Shown here: positions 21,074 through 33,194 of the stretch, piece by piece
Numbering within the stretch: position 1 is the stretch's first letter
Layout: the number at the start of each line of letters is the position of its first letter
DNA from: Hexactinellida sp. DTS-2022
Taxonomy: Eukaryota; Porifera; Hexactinellida
Reading direction: 5' to 3'
Length of the DNA stretch: 64,000 bases
Assembly: GCA_028753945.1 (NCBI GenBank)
Contig: JAPNXP010000002.1
Coordinates: 12,648,001 to 12,712,000 of the forward strand
Program-made: the position numbers and the translations under genes
The notes under the pieces: model-generated
The model's input: the letters and a program-made list of their open reading frames with translations, nothing else
The model's database searches: none
What the model was told of the DNA's origin: nothing

Positions 21074-23647
21074 CAGAGTTGCACGCGGGCCGAATTTTTG
21101 TAACCGCAGCCCGCCCCACGACCCGCCATTTAATTTAAACTGGCCCGCACGGCCCGTGGGCCGATATGAAAAATAAGCCCGCGGAAGGGCCGCGGCGCGG
21201 CCCGAAAACCGCAATCGGCCCGCAAATTGTCCAGTACCTACTACCTTGTGTATTACCCCTAAATTTATTAAGCAGATAAGTGTTTTAATTAAATAATTTC
21301 AATAGATAAGTCTAGATAACCTTAGCAGACTCCAGCTCGATGAGCAGAAGCAATAAATTCTAGTGCTGATACGTATTTGGGCGAAAGAAGAGATCTTCTT
21401 GCTGTAATTATAAGCCCGGTATGTGAAAAATCTCGTTCTGATTGTGCAGAAGTGGCCGGACAACAAAGAACTTGTCGAACCAGTTTCCCCAAAATAGGAA
21501 GACGGCGGTGGATGGTAGCCCAATAGGTCAGAGGGGCCTCTTCATCATAGTCTGATGTAGCCTCACCAGTTATGTACATTTCATATTCCTCCTGCAAGCT
21601 GAGGGCTGTATTTTGAGGGTGCATTGAAGGCTGGGTATTGTCGCGCATGGATCCAAAGAGATATTTTTTTTCTTCAGCGGTGGCTCCTCGGTCTCTGGCT
21701 CAGATAATTCAATATATGAGACTGCTAAGGGTAGCAATTCCTGTGTCGTTCCGCTGGTAGTCTGGTGGTTCAGTGTAGCCAACCATCCTGGGAGGTCTTT
21801 CAGCAGATCTCGTTTAAACTTCCTGTCCGCAGGGGTCGAGTTTGGGAGGAAGCTGAATGACTTGAAACCAGGGTCGAGTAAGGTAGCGATCCAATGAAAT
21901 TGGGTTATAGAACTGAAAAACTTCTTTTCCAGAATTTGCATGATGTTGGCTTTAAGTACTCCGATCTCAAGATTGTCCTGCTGGTCGAGGGTGCCCATGG
22001 TGGATAGCTTGTAGTATGAAGGGATGACGAGATTGATTGTCGGACGTGTGCTGTACTGCAGGTTCTCGAAAACCTCATTGAACAATTCTGCCACATCTCT
22101 TACCTGGTCGTTCAGGCATGTGTCGACAGCAGCAAGAATTGGCAATCGCCCTCTTTCTGTAAGCTTCTCAGAGAGTTTCATGTAGCTCTTGCTAATGCTG
22201 TGGGAGCGGCGGTAGATGGATGTCCACGGACGTGTGTTTCCTCCATGCTTGATCGATACAGGCAACGTCTCTTGGATACCTGTAGCTTGCTTCACGTATT
22301 TGCAGAGAATACAGGCAGCGTCTTCATACTCCTTAAACCTTTGGCACTGATTCTGAGTCTCCTTGTAGGAATCGTTGAAGACAGTGTGCAGACGGTGACA
22401 TACGCAGTCAAGTCTGGGTGAATCACGCAATCCAGCGACCATGTTGGACCCTTTGTCCGTTACAACAGGTGCGGAAACGCTGATCAGGCCGTAGTCCTCC
22501 ACAATGCGGCTGTAGTGTTTCAAGATGTTCTCACCGGTGTGGGAGTCCGTCCCGAAGTGGTCAACCGCCAACAGGCTGTGCTCCAGTTTGAACTCATCGG
22601 TGATACAGAATGCGTGCACGTCAAGGTAGCTCAATTTTCGGTAATTATCTGTCCACATATCGGTGGTGAGCGCAACGGCGGAAGCAGATATCGGCTCATA
22701 CAGGGAATCTTTCAGCTTGTTCTTTAGTACAACGACCTTCGACAAGCAAAGTTTCTGCACGGCATTTCGTCCTAAAAGTGTACCATCATTAATAGATACC
22801 TCAAAAGGGCCTCTCTTAGCTCCCAGGTCAACAAATGTCTGTGCGAATTGGCGCAAACCTTCAGATTCTAGGGAGTGAAAGCTCTGGTAACCCAAAGTAC
22901 AGATCGCCAACTGGGATTCCTTGATTGATTCTGTCTCTTCTTTAATGAGATTGACTTTTACTTTAGTAATCTGCTCTAGAGTTATTTGAGTGCGTAAGTC
23001 AGAGATCCCGCAGCTATTTTGATGTCGCTGCAGATGTGATGTACCTGCGTTACGAGAACAGGTAAACACTTTCTTACAGCGATGCAGGTGCATTGGTCAG
23101 CAACTGGGATTCCATCTATACGGATTAGTCTGTAATTTGCCCAGACTTCTGACTTGCTTCTGGTGTTTACGAAGAGTTCTGTTCGTTGCGGAGTATTCTT
23201 CAAGATCAACTCTACTTCTGATCGACTAAGGTGTGATATATCGAGGTATTTGTTATTAGTAGCCATCTTTGCTGAATATCAAGTAGTATAACAATTTGAC
23301 TAAAACGCGAATTATTGTATTTATAGTAAACAATCCCTCGAGCTTGATCGCTTCCCGCCTCAATTATTAATAAATAATTTACACTGTCAGTGTTATAAGT
23401 TTACACTGTAGTGTCATAATTTAATGTATAACTCGATTATTTGTTATTCAATGCAATACGTTTGCGTCAATGCATTCAAAGTACATTGTAAATGGCAGAA
23501 AGCGCAATATACTTCAGCGCATGCAATGATTGCAATCAAGGCACAGCCCTGGTTTAATATAATAATGATTTCATTCTAAAGTTTAGACGAACAAACAACA
23601 AACACATAACAAGGAGTTATGAGCAGCCCGCCCCGCGTGCAACTCTG
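21074..23647 (-). mobile_element. Complete autonomous-type hAT transposon
   Basis: 2574 bp with inverted ends CAGAGTTGCACGCGGG and target copies CACTATCC (21066-21073) and CACCATCC (23648-23655), 7 of 8 identical. Subterminal regions are unusually GC-rich and repeat GGCCCGC/GCGGGCC (21090-21230), probable transposase-binding sites. Encodes one hAT transposase on the minus strand. Confidence 0.93.
21299..23266 (-). pseudogene. hAT transposase with two frameshifts
   Basis: Starts at ATG 23266. A BED zinc finger (WANYRLIRIDG..C..C..GTSHLQRHQ) is interrupted by a 1-base shift near 23080. A 507-codon reading follows with hAT RNase H features: VALTTDMWTDNYRKLSYLDV (first catalytic Asp), VVTDKGSNMVAGL (second Asp), CVCHRLHTVFNDS (the CxxH insertion motif), and FHWIATLLDPGFKSF. 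The reading shifts again in an A-run near 21665. The last frame (to 21299) carries the dimerisation region with YWATIHRRLPILGKLVRQVL and PATSAQSERDFSHTG, the conserved Ser-Glu-Arg. All catalytic residues look present. Two 1-base shifts are the only damage I see, and one lies in a homopolymer, so the copy is young or an assembly error is involved. Its length, over 640 residues, is normal for hAT. Confidence 0.88.
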
Positions 23648-23706
23648 CACCATCCACATAGATTCTGTCGGGATTCGATAAATATCCACTATTGTCTGCT
23701 GTGTAA

Positions 23707-23718
23707 TAATAATAATAC

Positions 23719-23773
<55 letters not shown>

Positions 23774-23783
23774 TAATAATAAT
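23707..23783. repeat. (AAT)n microsatellite
   Basis: About 20 AAT units with one AAA interruption, immediately left of a pogo MITE. Confidence 0.95.
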
Positions 23784-23784
23784 A

Positions 23785-24114
23785 CAGTACACCCTAGCTA
23801 ATCCGAACAGAGCTGTTCCGATTCAAAAATATTCTGTTCCGTTTAGTGAATTCGTTCGGATTAGTGAAGTAATGCATTTTCTATGGGCATCTATAAACGA
23901 GAATCTCGATAATCCGAACAAACTTGTACAAACCTTGTTAATCCGCACTAAACATATAGTTTACTTCTTAAAATACTTGCCAGAGACTTATTTTTTATAC
24001 TTCCATTGCAATTTACGATTTTTTCCCATATTTATTAGAAGAATATTTTGGTTTCTCTTGTTCGGATTAGCGAGGGTTCGGATTAGCGGGGTTCGGATTA
24101 GCGAGGGTGTACTG
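23785..24114. mobile_element. pogo-type MITE, CAGTACACCCTCGC family, copy 2
   Basis: 330 bp, ends CAGTACACCCTAGCTAATCC and GATTAGCGAGGGTGTACTG, TA on both sides (23783-23784, 24115-24116). Colinear with the copy at 8843-9154 but in opposite orientation, with an extra GGATTAGCG repeat near its right end. Confidence 0.92.
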
Positions 24115-24184
24115 TAATATAATAATTAGTAGAAATCACAAGAATGAAGTTCAGGAAACAAAAGTACTTCCCAATAAGTGGGCT

Positions 24185-24345
24185 TATGCACATCTAATCT
24201 GTAATGAATTTAAGGTTTGTAACAGCAGCACGGGGGAAGTTTTTGGGGTCTTCCCAATGACTGTCTAGTCTACTTTTGAATGTGGATATAGACGGAGCTG
24301 TAACAATTTCATTTGGTAGTTCAAATACTTACAATTCTTTAAGTG
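24185..24345 (-). pseudogene. LINE ORF2 C-terminal fragment
   Basis: Reading minus strand gives FSLKEL, stop, VFELPNEIVTAPSISTFKSR, LDSHWEDPKNFP, then a stop. This is the WN-x-LP-x-x-(I/V)V-x-A-x-S-x-x-xFK-x-x-LD motif that closes many Jockey/CR1/I-type LINE polyproteins. It is the missing tail of the RT fragment at 33780-34700; a MULE insertion separates them. Confidence 0.8.
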
Positions 24346-24365
24346 AAAAAGTAACCCCTTATTCG

Positions 24366-24858
24366 AGTTGACTGAATAAGGCCGAATTGTAAATCCGGAA
24401 TAAGGCCGAATATGAGACTGGAATAAGGTCGAATTATAAATCCGGAATAAGGCCGAATTATATTCAAGACTGGAATAAGGCCGAATTATAAATCCGGATT
24501 AAGGCCGAATTATATTCATTACTGGAATAAGGCCGAATTATAAATCCGGAATAAGGCCGAAGTATATTCAAGGATGGAATAAGGTCGAATTATAAATCCG
24601 GAATAAGGCCGAATTATATTCAAGACTGGAATAAGGCCGAATTATAAATCCGGAATAAGGCCGAATTATATTCATTACTGGAATAAGGCCGAATTATAAA
24701 TCCGGAATAAGGCCGAAGTATATTCAAGGATGGAATAAGGTCGAATTATAAATCCGGAATAAGGCCGAATTATATTCAAGACTGGAATAAGGCCGAATTA
24801 TAAATCCGGAATAAGGCCGAACGTAGGTCACGGGCCGAAGTATATTCAAGACTGGAAG
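24366..24858. repeat. Tandem array, 52-bp unit, left edge of MULE copy 1
   Basis: About nine units alternating a 28-bp and a 24-bp half, both beginning GGAATAAGGCCGAATTATA. An inverted array of the same unit lies at 33429-33735. The pair bounds the MULE-RING element. Confidence 0.9.
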
Positions 24859-25121
24859 AATGTGTAGTATATATATAATTTCAATTAAAAATAGTTCCAT
24901 GGGTTCCCAATTCCATTAATTTCATTTATCCCAATACTAATTATTCAGTCTAATAATGAGTATTTAATAAAAAGTATTAAACTGAAAGAAAGGAAAATGA
25001 TAAGTAAAAAGGGGAAGACCTGGAAGAAAATAGGAAGGAAAATTATGATGGTTAGAAATGGAAAAAGAAAATCATAGAACAGAAACCTAAAAGTAGTTTA
25101 GGTCAATCAAATATCATCAAT

Positions 25122-26548
25122 TCAAAGGAATATTTGAAGGAATTGTTGAATTGGTCCTCTACAGACGGGACACTTGTTCAGCTCTTCTGAAATAATAATG
25201 ATTTCAGTACACCTTTTACAAGTTTGTGCATGCCGACATGGCATAATCAGAGTGTCTGCTTCATTGAGAAGACATATTCGACATAATCTTTCATTCGACT
25301 GTTCTCCTACGTTGAAAGCTATCTCAAAATCTTCACTTTCTGAAATTACATCTATTTCATCTTGCTCAATGGTAGATGGGACTATGTTTCCTAATTTCAT
25401 AAAATCTGTCTTGTATTGATAACATATGGTTTCTAAGTAATCGATTAAAGTGATCTCATCGTGTATTAATTTTCTTTGGAGGTCTTGGATAACTCGATTT
25501 TTATGGAGTGCATCAGGTGTGGCATTACGGCGAATAGGGATGTTGTTATCAATTCTCTCTATATCTTTCTCTGTTGTTTTAATCACTTGATTCATTTTTG
25601 TTATAAAGCTCCAATAATTAGGATTATGTGAGGAAAATTTTCTTTTCAATTTAGCGTGAAAACTTTCGAGGTCATTATTTGTCCGTTTGTCATTCTAGAA
25701 TACAGAGAGTCTTGAAGGGCCTATTTGTTCCAACCAGAATCGTTCATAGTATCTGAGTAATTTCTTTACTTTTTCATTCTCTGATGTTGGTAAATCAGGT
25801 ATCTTGTGTTTGAGGTAGTTAAACATCTCCATTATTTTATCATATGGAAGAAGAGGCAAACACATTAACAGTTCAGCCCACTTTCTGAATTCCTGATGTG
25901 AAGTATAGAGAGTCGCCAATCCATTTTTTAATATTCCAGTTTTGTAAAGTGCTTGGTCGTGATGAAACTTACAACCACTAACTGCTGCATTGGGAAAGCC
26001 TGAAGATAAAGAATTGAATAGCGCTCTTTCATAGTCTGTCATTATCCTAGTTGCAGTAAATGGTAGCATCTCTTTAATTTTCTCTACAACTCGATCATAT
26101 AGGGTGGCTGTCTTTTTTGTCATCAGAATGTGAATTGCTGGTAAAGAACGGGACTTGTAATCCAGGAAAATATTCAACAATTGTTTGAATTGCTTAGGGA
26201 CTACAAAAAATGTAGCATCAGCCTGCAATAGTGTTGCATCTCCGCCTGAATGTAGAGCACATATCCATTTAGGACTCATAAATCCAATCGCCATCTCACC
26301 TTGCAATGGTCCATTAATTGAAAAAGAATGATATATTTTGAATTCGTCATTGCAAGTTTGCATTAAAGAAATCGCGTCTTCTGCATTCAAGGGAATTTGT
26401 GGTCTGTTTAATCTTCTTCTTTTATACATAGTATTCTCCACTCGTGCAAAGCTAATATTTCCACCTACTTCAGACTCATTGGCCTCTTCATCGAAAAGTT
26501 CACGAAGCGATCCTTGCGAATTTTCAGCTTTTCGTTTAACTTTAGTTA
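25122..26548 (-). pseudogene. MULE transposase with C-terminal RING, copy 1 (main part)
   Basis: Minus-strand reading from the Academ insertion point (26549) to 25122. MULE motifs in order: SQGSLRELFDE (N-terminal linker); ADATFFVVP (first catalytic Asp); MTDYERALFNSL (second Asp); GCKFHHDQAL (C/H motif); then RTNNDLESFHAKLK. A TAG at 25695 interrupts one frame that otherwise continues into LCRICLLNEADTLIMPCRHA..CPVCRGPI..FL. That last part is a C3HC4 RING resembling the C-terminal RING of IAP-type E3 ligases. The N-terminal FLYWCH finger is at 33194-32960, across the Academ insertion. Flanked by inverted 52-bp arrays. The stop plus the insertion make this copy non-functional. Confidence 0.88.
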
Positions 26549-27329
26549 TAGTGCAGCAGACTAGCCACAAATATACAAGGCATTGTGCATTGTATGGTAC
26601 AAGCTTGAAATTTTAGACAATGATTCTATAGGCCATGAAGTTCATTTTAAGATCGGGACCCATATTGAAGGTCACCTGCATTGACCTTGGCGCCTATTTT
26701 GGTTTCTCACCTTTCCATATATGGTAATGTTGTAAATAACTCCTATTATGTTCTAGCTAGACATGAAAAATGTATTATTGTCGACTAGGAAGATATATAT
26801 GGGGAGTCGATTGGTTCTATTGAATTTACATAAATATGTATGGACATTGCTTTTGCGGTTTCACACCTGTCCATATATGGTAATGTTATGAATAACTCGT
26901 ATTTGGTTCTAGTTAGACATGAAAAATGTATTATTGTCGACTAGTAAGTGATATCATATCATAATGGGGAGTCGATTGGTTCTAATGAATTTACTTAAAT
27001 ATGTATGGACATTGCTTTTGCGGTATCACACCTGTCCATATATGGTAAACTATAAGAACTCGTATTTAATTAAAATTAGACATTAAAACAAACGAAGAGA
27101 GTTGTTAATAAATTGTATTCGGTTACAGTTAGAGATTAAAAATGTCCTTTATCTCTTGAATATTCAGGTAGTGTTGGGTAGAGAGTATTGCAGAGTACCT
27201 CTTCATTTCCTTTCTTTGTACAATGGCCAAGCGTTTTATGTTGATAGAACCTGCTTCAAGCAATTCAAAGCATCCAAAAGTAATTGCAGCCAGAAAGACA
27301 CTGGCCATGCTCTTCAGAATCCCTGAAGA

Positions 27330-30300
27330 AAAATAAAACTAGTAGTTGGAAGTGGATATGCGTCCTTAGCAATTAACCTCAATGAATTTAAGAAACTCGG
27401 ATGCTTGCCCATGGAATTTGACTTTGAAAGACTTGATAATGGAAGTGGCATAGAAGCAACTCTAGATACAAATTTCGTTGATGGCACAAAACATGTTTGC
27501 TAAATTTCAGCGATATGAAGTTAGAACGTGCTTTAAGGAAACAGACTGTGAAGGACACACCTTCTCCTTCAATCCTTCATACACGCAGTACAGGTCAACC
27601 TAAATCGATTCAACCAACATGTTTCTTCTGTGAAGAACCAGCAGGACGAACGAGTCTTCGCCAAGCTTCAACCTTTGACATTGACTTGCGAGTCCGTAAG
27701 TGTGCACATGAACTCCAAGATACTAAGCTTTTGGCCAAGTTAGCTCCGGGAGACATGATAGCAATAGAGGCAAAATATCATGCTAAATGTCTTGTAGCCT
27801 TCTATAAGAAGGCATCAAGGGCTGATATCAGCAGAAATAGTGACATAACTGATGCTGATTTGCATGGCATAGCATTCGCACAGTTAGTGGCATACATGGA
27901 AGACTTCCGCAAGGCGGGAGACACTGCTCCTGTCTTTGAATTAACCGGTCTGGTAGAGCTGTACTCAACAAGGCTCAATCAGTTAGGGCCAGTGTGCACA
28001 ATCGAATTCATAGCACAAGACTGAAAATCAGATTATAAGCAGCATTTCCTGATCTCACCGTACACACAGAGGGCCGCGGCATACTCCTTACGTTTGACCA
28101 GCATCTCGGGGATGCGCTCAGGAAGGCATGTGACCATGATACTGAAGCTCTATACTTGGCAAGGCTGCTCAGATTGTGCGCCAAGAAATGTTCAATCGAA
28201 AGTTCTCTTTTAATGGGTCATTCGAGAAAGGTTGTCAACAAAGAGGCCATCCCAACATCTTTGTTGGCTCTCGTAAACATGATACAAGAAGGGCCAAACA
28301 TCAAACACCAGGCACAGTTGGGTACCTCATTGAATACAAGTGCTGCTCTTTCTATTTCTCAGCTATTGATGTTCAACAGCGTAAAACATACAAGGTCTGC
28401 CAAATCAACCAGCTCAGCACACCATAGTCGAGACCGGGAAAGTCCTCTTCCAATAAATATAGCTCTTAAAATTCAAGGCCTCACACGCAAGAGAACTCTG
28501 GTTGACACTTTATTTAGTCTGTGAATGTGTATACAGGGGCGCCGAAAGTGGGGTGGAAGGGTGGGTGTGGACCCACCCTAAAATTATTTAGGGTAGGTTC
28601 AACCCACACTGTTAATACTCAATATCCCAATCAATATTTTTATTCAGTTGACCAAAGTAATTGCTGTTATCCAAGATCCAATTTTTTTTTAGATTTGTTC
28701 ACAATTTGTATCCAAATTTTTGTAAGTTCATAGACAATCAGAATGTATAACAAGTATATGTTATCTATAACCCCTCTGGAGGTTTCTAATTAATGATTAT
28801 ATATATAATTTCTTTTAGTTACACGTTTTTTTTCTAACGAACACTAAGGCTAAAGTTCCTTTTTTATTTTGTCAATTTCAGCGTCAAAGTTCCTTATCAG
28901 TTCCTTAATTTTTTGGGCTTAATTAACATTGTAACGTTTCTATTTGACAATATTGAATTAATCTTATAGAAATGATTTTAGTAAATTTAGAAATAAATTA
29001 TATGTTCGTAAATGTAATAATGAATTCTATCTCAGCCTGGAGTTCCTTATAAAGGTATTCCTTATAAACAAAAACGTGTATTCTCGTTATTAGTCTTAGT
29101 GAAAAAATATTTAATTTTATGTATAACGGGAAGTATACCCACCCTGATACAAATGAGTTCCGGCGCCCCTGTGTGTATATCATATGACAGAGTACTACAA
29201 ATAACTGCCGACTTGGCAAAGGGAATTTGTACAAGATTCGAAGCAGATGAGGTCGTGTGTCCACCCAAAATGCGTAAAGAACTCTTTACCATTGGTGCAG
29301 TTGATAACATAGGCCACAATCCAACTTCAACCTCTGCTCACGATTCATTTCATGGTACAAGTATTTCCATCATTCAACATTTGTCCCATGGATTAACTGG
29401 CATCATACGTGGTGATCTTTTCACTAATCAGGAGAAATCCTCGACCAAATCAATACCTCCATTAGCAGCAAGCTACATATCCGTACCTTCAGCTGCTCTG
29501 AAGACAAAGGTGTTCAAAGCACCGGTGTTTATGGGCATGTAAAGCCTCCAGAACTTCAGCTTGTAGCTAAAGCTAAAGAAGAAGAGACAGAGTGGCTGAA
29601 CACAGTGATGACTGCACTATGGAAGGAAGAACTGGTCAATGGAGACTGGATTTCTTGCTCAGCATACCATGCTCACAACCAGCAAAAAGCAATCCCTCCA
29701 GCTTCATTAAATGCCATTTTACCTCTCTTCCTGGACAATGCACACTCAGTGGCCATGATCAAACATTCCATGAACCTTGTCAATGCAGTTGTTCAGTTTC
29801 TCAATCCTGGTCAAGTCCCAGTCCTTGCTGCTGATCAGCCTTTGTATGCGATGGACAAACAAATACAATGGACATGGCCGTCTACACATAGAGAATACTC
29901 TTTCGTAATAATGTTTGGTGGCCTACATATCGAAATGGCAGTTTTGAAGGTAAGCATAGTATTCTAATTGGCTTTCACTCCATTATACGTACTCTTAATA
30001 ATGCATTTTCATTCCTTTTATAGTTGTTAGGAAATTGGCTAGAAGACAGTGGATGGACAAGTGCACTGACCCTAGCCAATGTTGCAAGCTCGGGTACAAC
30101 AGACTCGATCATTTCAGCAAGCCATGTGACGAAAACACGTCATGCACATCAAGTTACAGCAGCAAGTCTGCATTGTTTGATCATCCAGGCATGCACTGAA
30201 CATTGCCCACTCACAGAAGAAGATGGTACTCCTACTCCTACTCCTACATTCAAAGAATGGTGCACACAGCAGACAAAGCGAAGTTTTCATTTTGATTACT

Positions 30301-32450
30301 GGTACAAAGTTCTGTCACTAGAGATCATGCTTCTTCTGTATGTTAGATCACTTCGGGAAGGCAATTTTGACTTGTATGTCCAATCCCTCGCACAAATTAC
30401 ACCATGGATGTTCGCATTAGACCACACCCATTATTCCCGTTGGATGTCTGTCCACATCCGTGAAATGATGATTCTACCGGAAAAGCATCGAAACATCCTT
30501 TCAGAATTTCGTGCTGGAAAATTTGTTGTCTACAAAACAAGTAACAAGTTTTCAGCAATGTCCATCGACCAATGTCACGAGCAGAATAACAGTTTGGTCA
30601 AAGGATCAGGAGGGGCAGTTGGGCTGTTAGACAATCCCGCAGCACTGAGGCGCTGGACATTGGCAGGTCCTGAAGTTGCACGATTGGTTGCAGAATTTGA
30701 AGACGGTCGGGTGGCTTGCGGGGGAAGAGCGAAACAAAACCTCGATCATCACCATGAACAACAACCTGAAGTGCAGTCTGCCTTTCTTAAAGACGTCAAA
30801 TCGCTAACAGCTGTGATTCAAGAGATGGGAAACCCCTTCCTGGAGGAAAGCAATGAGCTTCTGGTTCTAGACACCAAATATATCATGAACGAGTCAGTTG
30901 CAGAAACTGTCAGAAAAGTGGAAACCATTGGTCAAGACCAATACAACAAGTTTGTTGATGAAAGGCTGTCCAAGTGCGCGAAGCCTGTTATAGATACATT
31001 GCCCAAGAACAAGTTACCACTTTTCAGCCGTCCTGCAGTCAAAGTTCCTTCTAAAGGAAAGCTGCAACTGCAATCAGTAAAAGATTACTGCAATTTATTC
31101 TCCCGGTTATATCTGGCTTGTCAGTTAAGAGACGGGGATGTGGACCAGTTCTTCTGTCACGAAAACCATGCTTTCCCACCATCTCTGTCACTGGGAGGCA
31201 AACTTCGGTATGGTACAAACTACAAAGGCCGATCTAATGCCTTGCCTCGAAGCAGAGACAACAGCATCGGAAGAATCTCCTGTCGTTGATGCGATATTTT
31301 TGGATGGTGCCGCCGTGGTCCATATGTTGACTCCCGGAACAGCAAATACTTTTTTGGAGTATGCAGAGCAAGTGTTTGTCCGATATGTATCAGCACAACT
31401 TGAGAATACAATGCGTGTTGACATTGTTTGGGATGTTTATCAACCAGATAGCCTTAAGGGTACTCTCAGACAAAATAGGGGCAAAGGTGTGCGTAGACGA
31501 GTAGTTCCTACTGCAGCGATGCCAAATAACTGGAAAGATTTCTTACGCGCGGACGAGAACAAAACAGAACTGTTCAGCTTCCTGTCTCACAAGGTCGCTC
31601 TTATACATAGAGAGGGAAATCAAGTGTATACAACCGATGGACATAATGTGCTTTGTTCTCTGGTACAAGCTGATTTAGCAGGACTGGTGCCATGCTCACA
31701 AGAGGAAGCCCACACGCGTCTGTTTTTGCACGTGGCAGATGCTGTCAAAAAGGGACACAAGAGACTGTTGGTGCGTACAGTTGATACTGATGTCGTGGTA
31801 GTGGCAATAGCGACTCTAAACAGTATAAAGCCCGAAAAACTGTGGGTAGCGTTTGGTCTGGTGGAAATTTCAGATTCATAGCAATCCATAATATAGCTGC
31901 AACCGTTGGCCCAAGGAAGTCTGCAACTCTTCCAATGTTCCACGCACTTACGGGCTGTGACACTGTGTCTTCATTTTCAGGTATAGGAAAGAATACTGCA
32001 TGGTCAACCTGGAATGTGTACCCCGAGGTCACTGAAGCATTTGAAGAGCTGATGGACATGGCAGATGAAATTAGCAACACGTCGATAGGAATTATAGAAC
32101 GCTTTGTTATCCTAATGTATAGCATAACAAGTGACCTCAATAGGGTCAATGTTGCCAGGAAACAACTGTTTTCCCAGACATCTCGTAGCCTGGAGAACAT
32201 TCCACCAACTCAGGGTGCATTAGAACAGCACATAAAGCGTGCCCGTTACCAGTGCCACTGCTGGAATATGTGTCTGTCATCCGATCCACAGTTGCCAAAT
32301 CCTTCTGACTGGGGATGGACCAAGGTCTTAACTGAATGGGAGCCGCTCTGGACCACTCTCCCACAAGCATCAAAGTCTTGCTATGAACTGATACACTGTG
32401 GTTGTAAGAAGGGATGTAGTGGGCAATACAAATGCGTAAAGCAGTGTTAA
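27330..32450 (+). pseudogene. Academ transposase/XPG nuclease, multiply frameshifted
   Basis: Reconstructable in pieces. The N-terminal zinc-rich part lies at 27497-28024 (CFFCEEPAG, LRQASTFDIDLRVRKCAHEL, AIEAKYHAKCLV). The central part lies at 28030-28533 and 29172-29540 (LLALVNMIQEGPNI, ISQLLMFNSVKH, ISYDRVLQITADLAKG). It continues at 29545-29949, then a GT-AG intron (29950-30023), then 30024-31215 (SGWTSALTLANVASSGTTDS, FALDHTHYSRWMSVHIREM). The nuclease is at 31260-32430: LDGAAVVHML (first Asp), VDIVWDVYQPDSLK, EEAHTR and RTVDTDVVVVA (XPG-I acidic cluster), and helix-hairpin-helix GCDTVSSFSGIGKNTAW. Damage: about six 1-base shifts (near 27500, 28010, 28180, 29515, 31215, 31855) and stops at about 28038 and 28522. 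An old, inactive copy. Confidence 0.82.
28534..29171. mobile_element. hAT MITE nested in the Academ element
   Basis: 638 bp with ends CAGGGGCGCCGAAAGTGGGG and ..CCGGCGCCCCTG and exact 8-bp duplication TGTGTATA (28526-28533, 29172-29179). AT-rich interior. Deleting it plus one duplicate rejoins the Academ reading into ISYDRVLQ, although a TGA (28522-28524) just upstream had replaced an expected Gly codon. Confidence 0.94.
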
Positions 32451-32959
32451 AATGTACTTCACTATGTGCGTGTTCAAGAAATTGTCAGGACTAGGCACAT
32501 GAGCTTATGACCATTGATCAAAATTTCATACTTGTTCCATAGGATGCACTCAGTACAATACCATTTATATGTGATTTATCTAGTGCAGAAATTTGTCAAG
32601 TGTAATTTTAATTATATACGAGTTATTCATAACATTACCATATATGGACAGGTGTGAAACCGCAAAAGCAATGTCCATACATATTTATGTAAATTCAATA
32701 GAACCAATCGACTCCCCATATATAACTTCCTAGTCGACAATAATACATTTTTCATGTCTAACTAGAACATAATAGGAGTTATTTACAACATTACCATATA
32801 TGGAAAGGTGAGAAACCAAAATAGGCGCCAAGGTCAATACAGGTGACCTTCAAGATGGGTCCCGATCTTAAAATGAACTTCATGGGCCATAGAATCATTG
32901 TGGAAAATTTCAAGTTTGTACCATACAATGCACATTTATTTTGCTAATCGGCTGCACTA

Positions 32960-33194
32960 TTAATAACTTTCTAATTTCGACATTTGTTTCGGATTCTTCA
33001 TGATTTTTGTGTTCATTTGTGATTGAAATCATGTCCGAAGATATTTTCGCTCGTCCAGGACAACCCACCTTGAATTCAGTGCATCTTAAATATCGGATAC
33101 CTTTAACATCTTTATCCTTTCTGTAGGTATATCCTCCATTGACATAAATGAACGAGTCTTTGCGACAACCTTCAATAATTTCGTAATTAGCCAT
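32960..33194 (-). pseudogene. FLYWCH zinc-finger N-terminus of MULE copy 1
   Basis: Begins MANYEIIEGCRKDSFIYVNG at 33194; then RYLRC..FKVGCPGRAKI and NEHKNHEE, giving the Cys-Cys-His-His set of a FLYWCH finger (DNA-binding). The reading runs into the right end of the Academ element. With that element and one TTA removed it continues in frame into the MULE part at 26545 (..RKLL then TKVKRKAENS). Confidence 0.87.

Larger units (their letters stand above)
26549..32959 (+). mobile_element. Academ-type (XPG-encoding) DNA transposon
   Basis: 6411 bp. Ends TAGTGCAGC / GCTGCACTA are flanked by TTA (26546-26548, 32960-32962), a 3-bp duplication. Inverted repeats of about 340 bp (26549-26905 and 32615-32959) include a subterminal module of about 155 bp, repeated two to three times on the left and once or twice on the right (motif ACCTGTCCATATATGG). 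Removing the element and one TTA puts the interrupted FLYWCH-MULE frame back together exactly, which fixes both ends. The plus-strand gene inside has an XPG/FEN-like nuclease, the hallmark of Academ elements as I know them. It carries its own hAT MITE at 28534-29171. Confidence 0.85.

Noticed and set aside
23583-23792. Poly-isoleucine/tyrosine ORF
   Set aside because: Translation of an (AAT)n microsatellite.
24366-24858. CRISPR-like regular repeats (also 41430-41865 and 55811-56252)
   Set aside because: Units are contiguous with no unique spacers, the genome is eukaryotic, and the arrays flank MULE elements.
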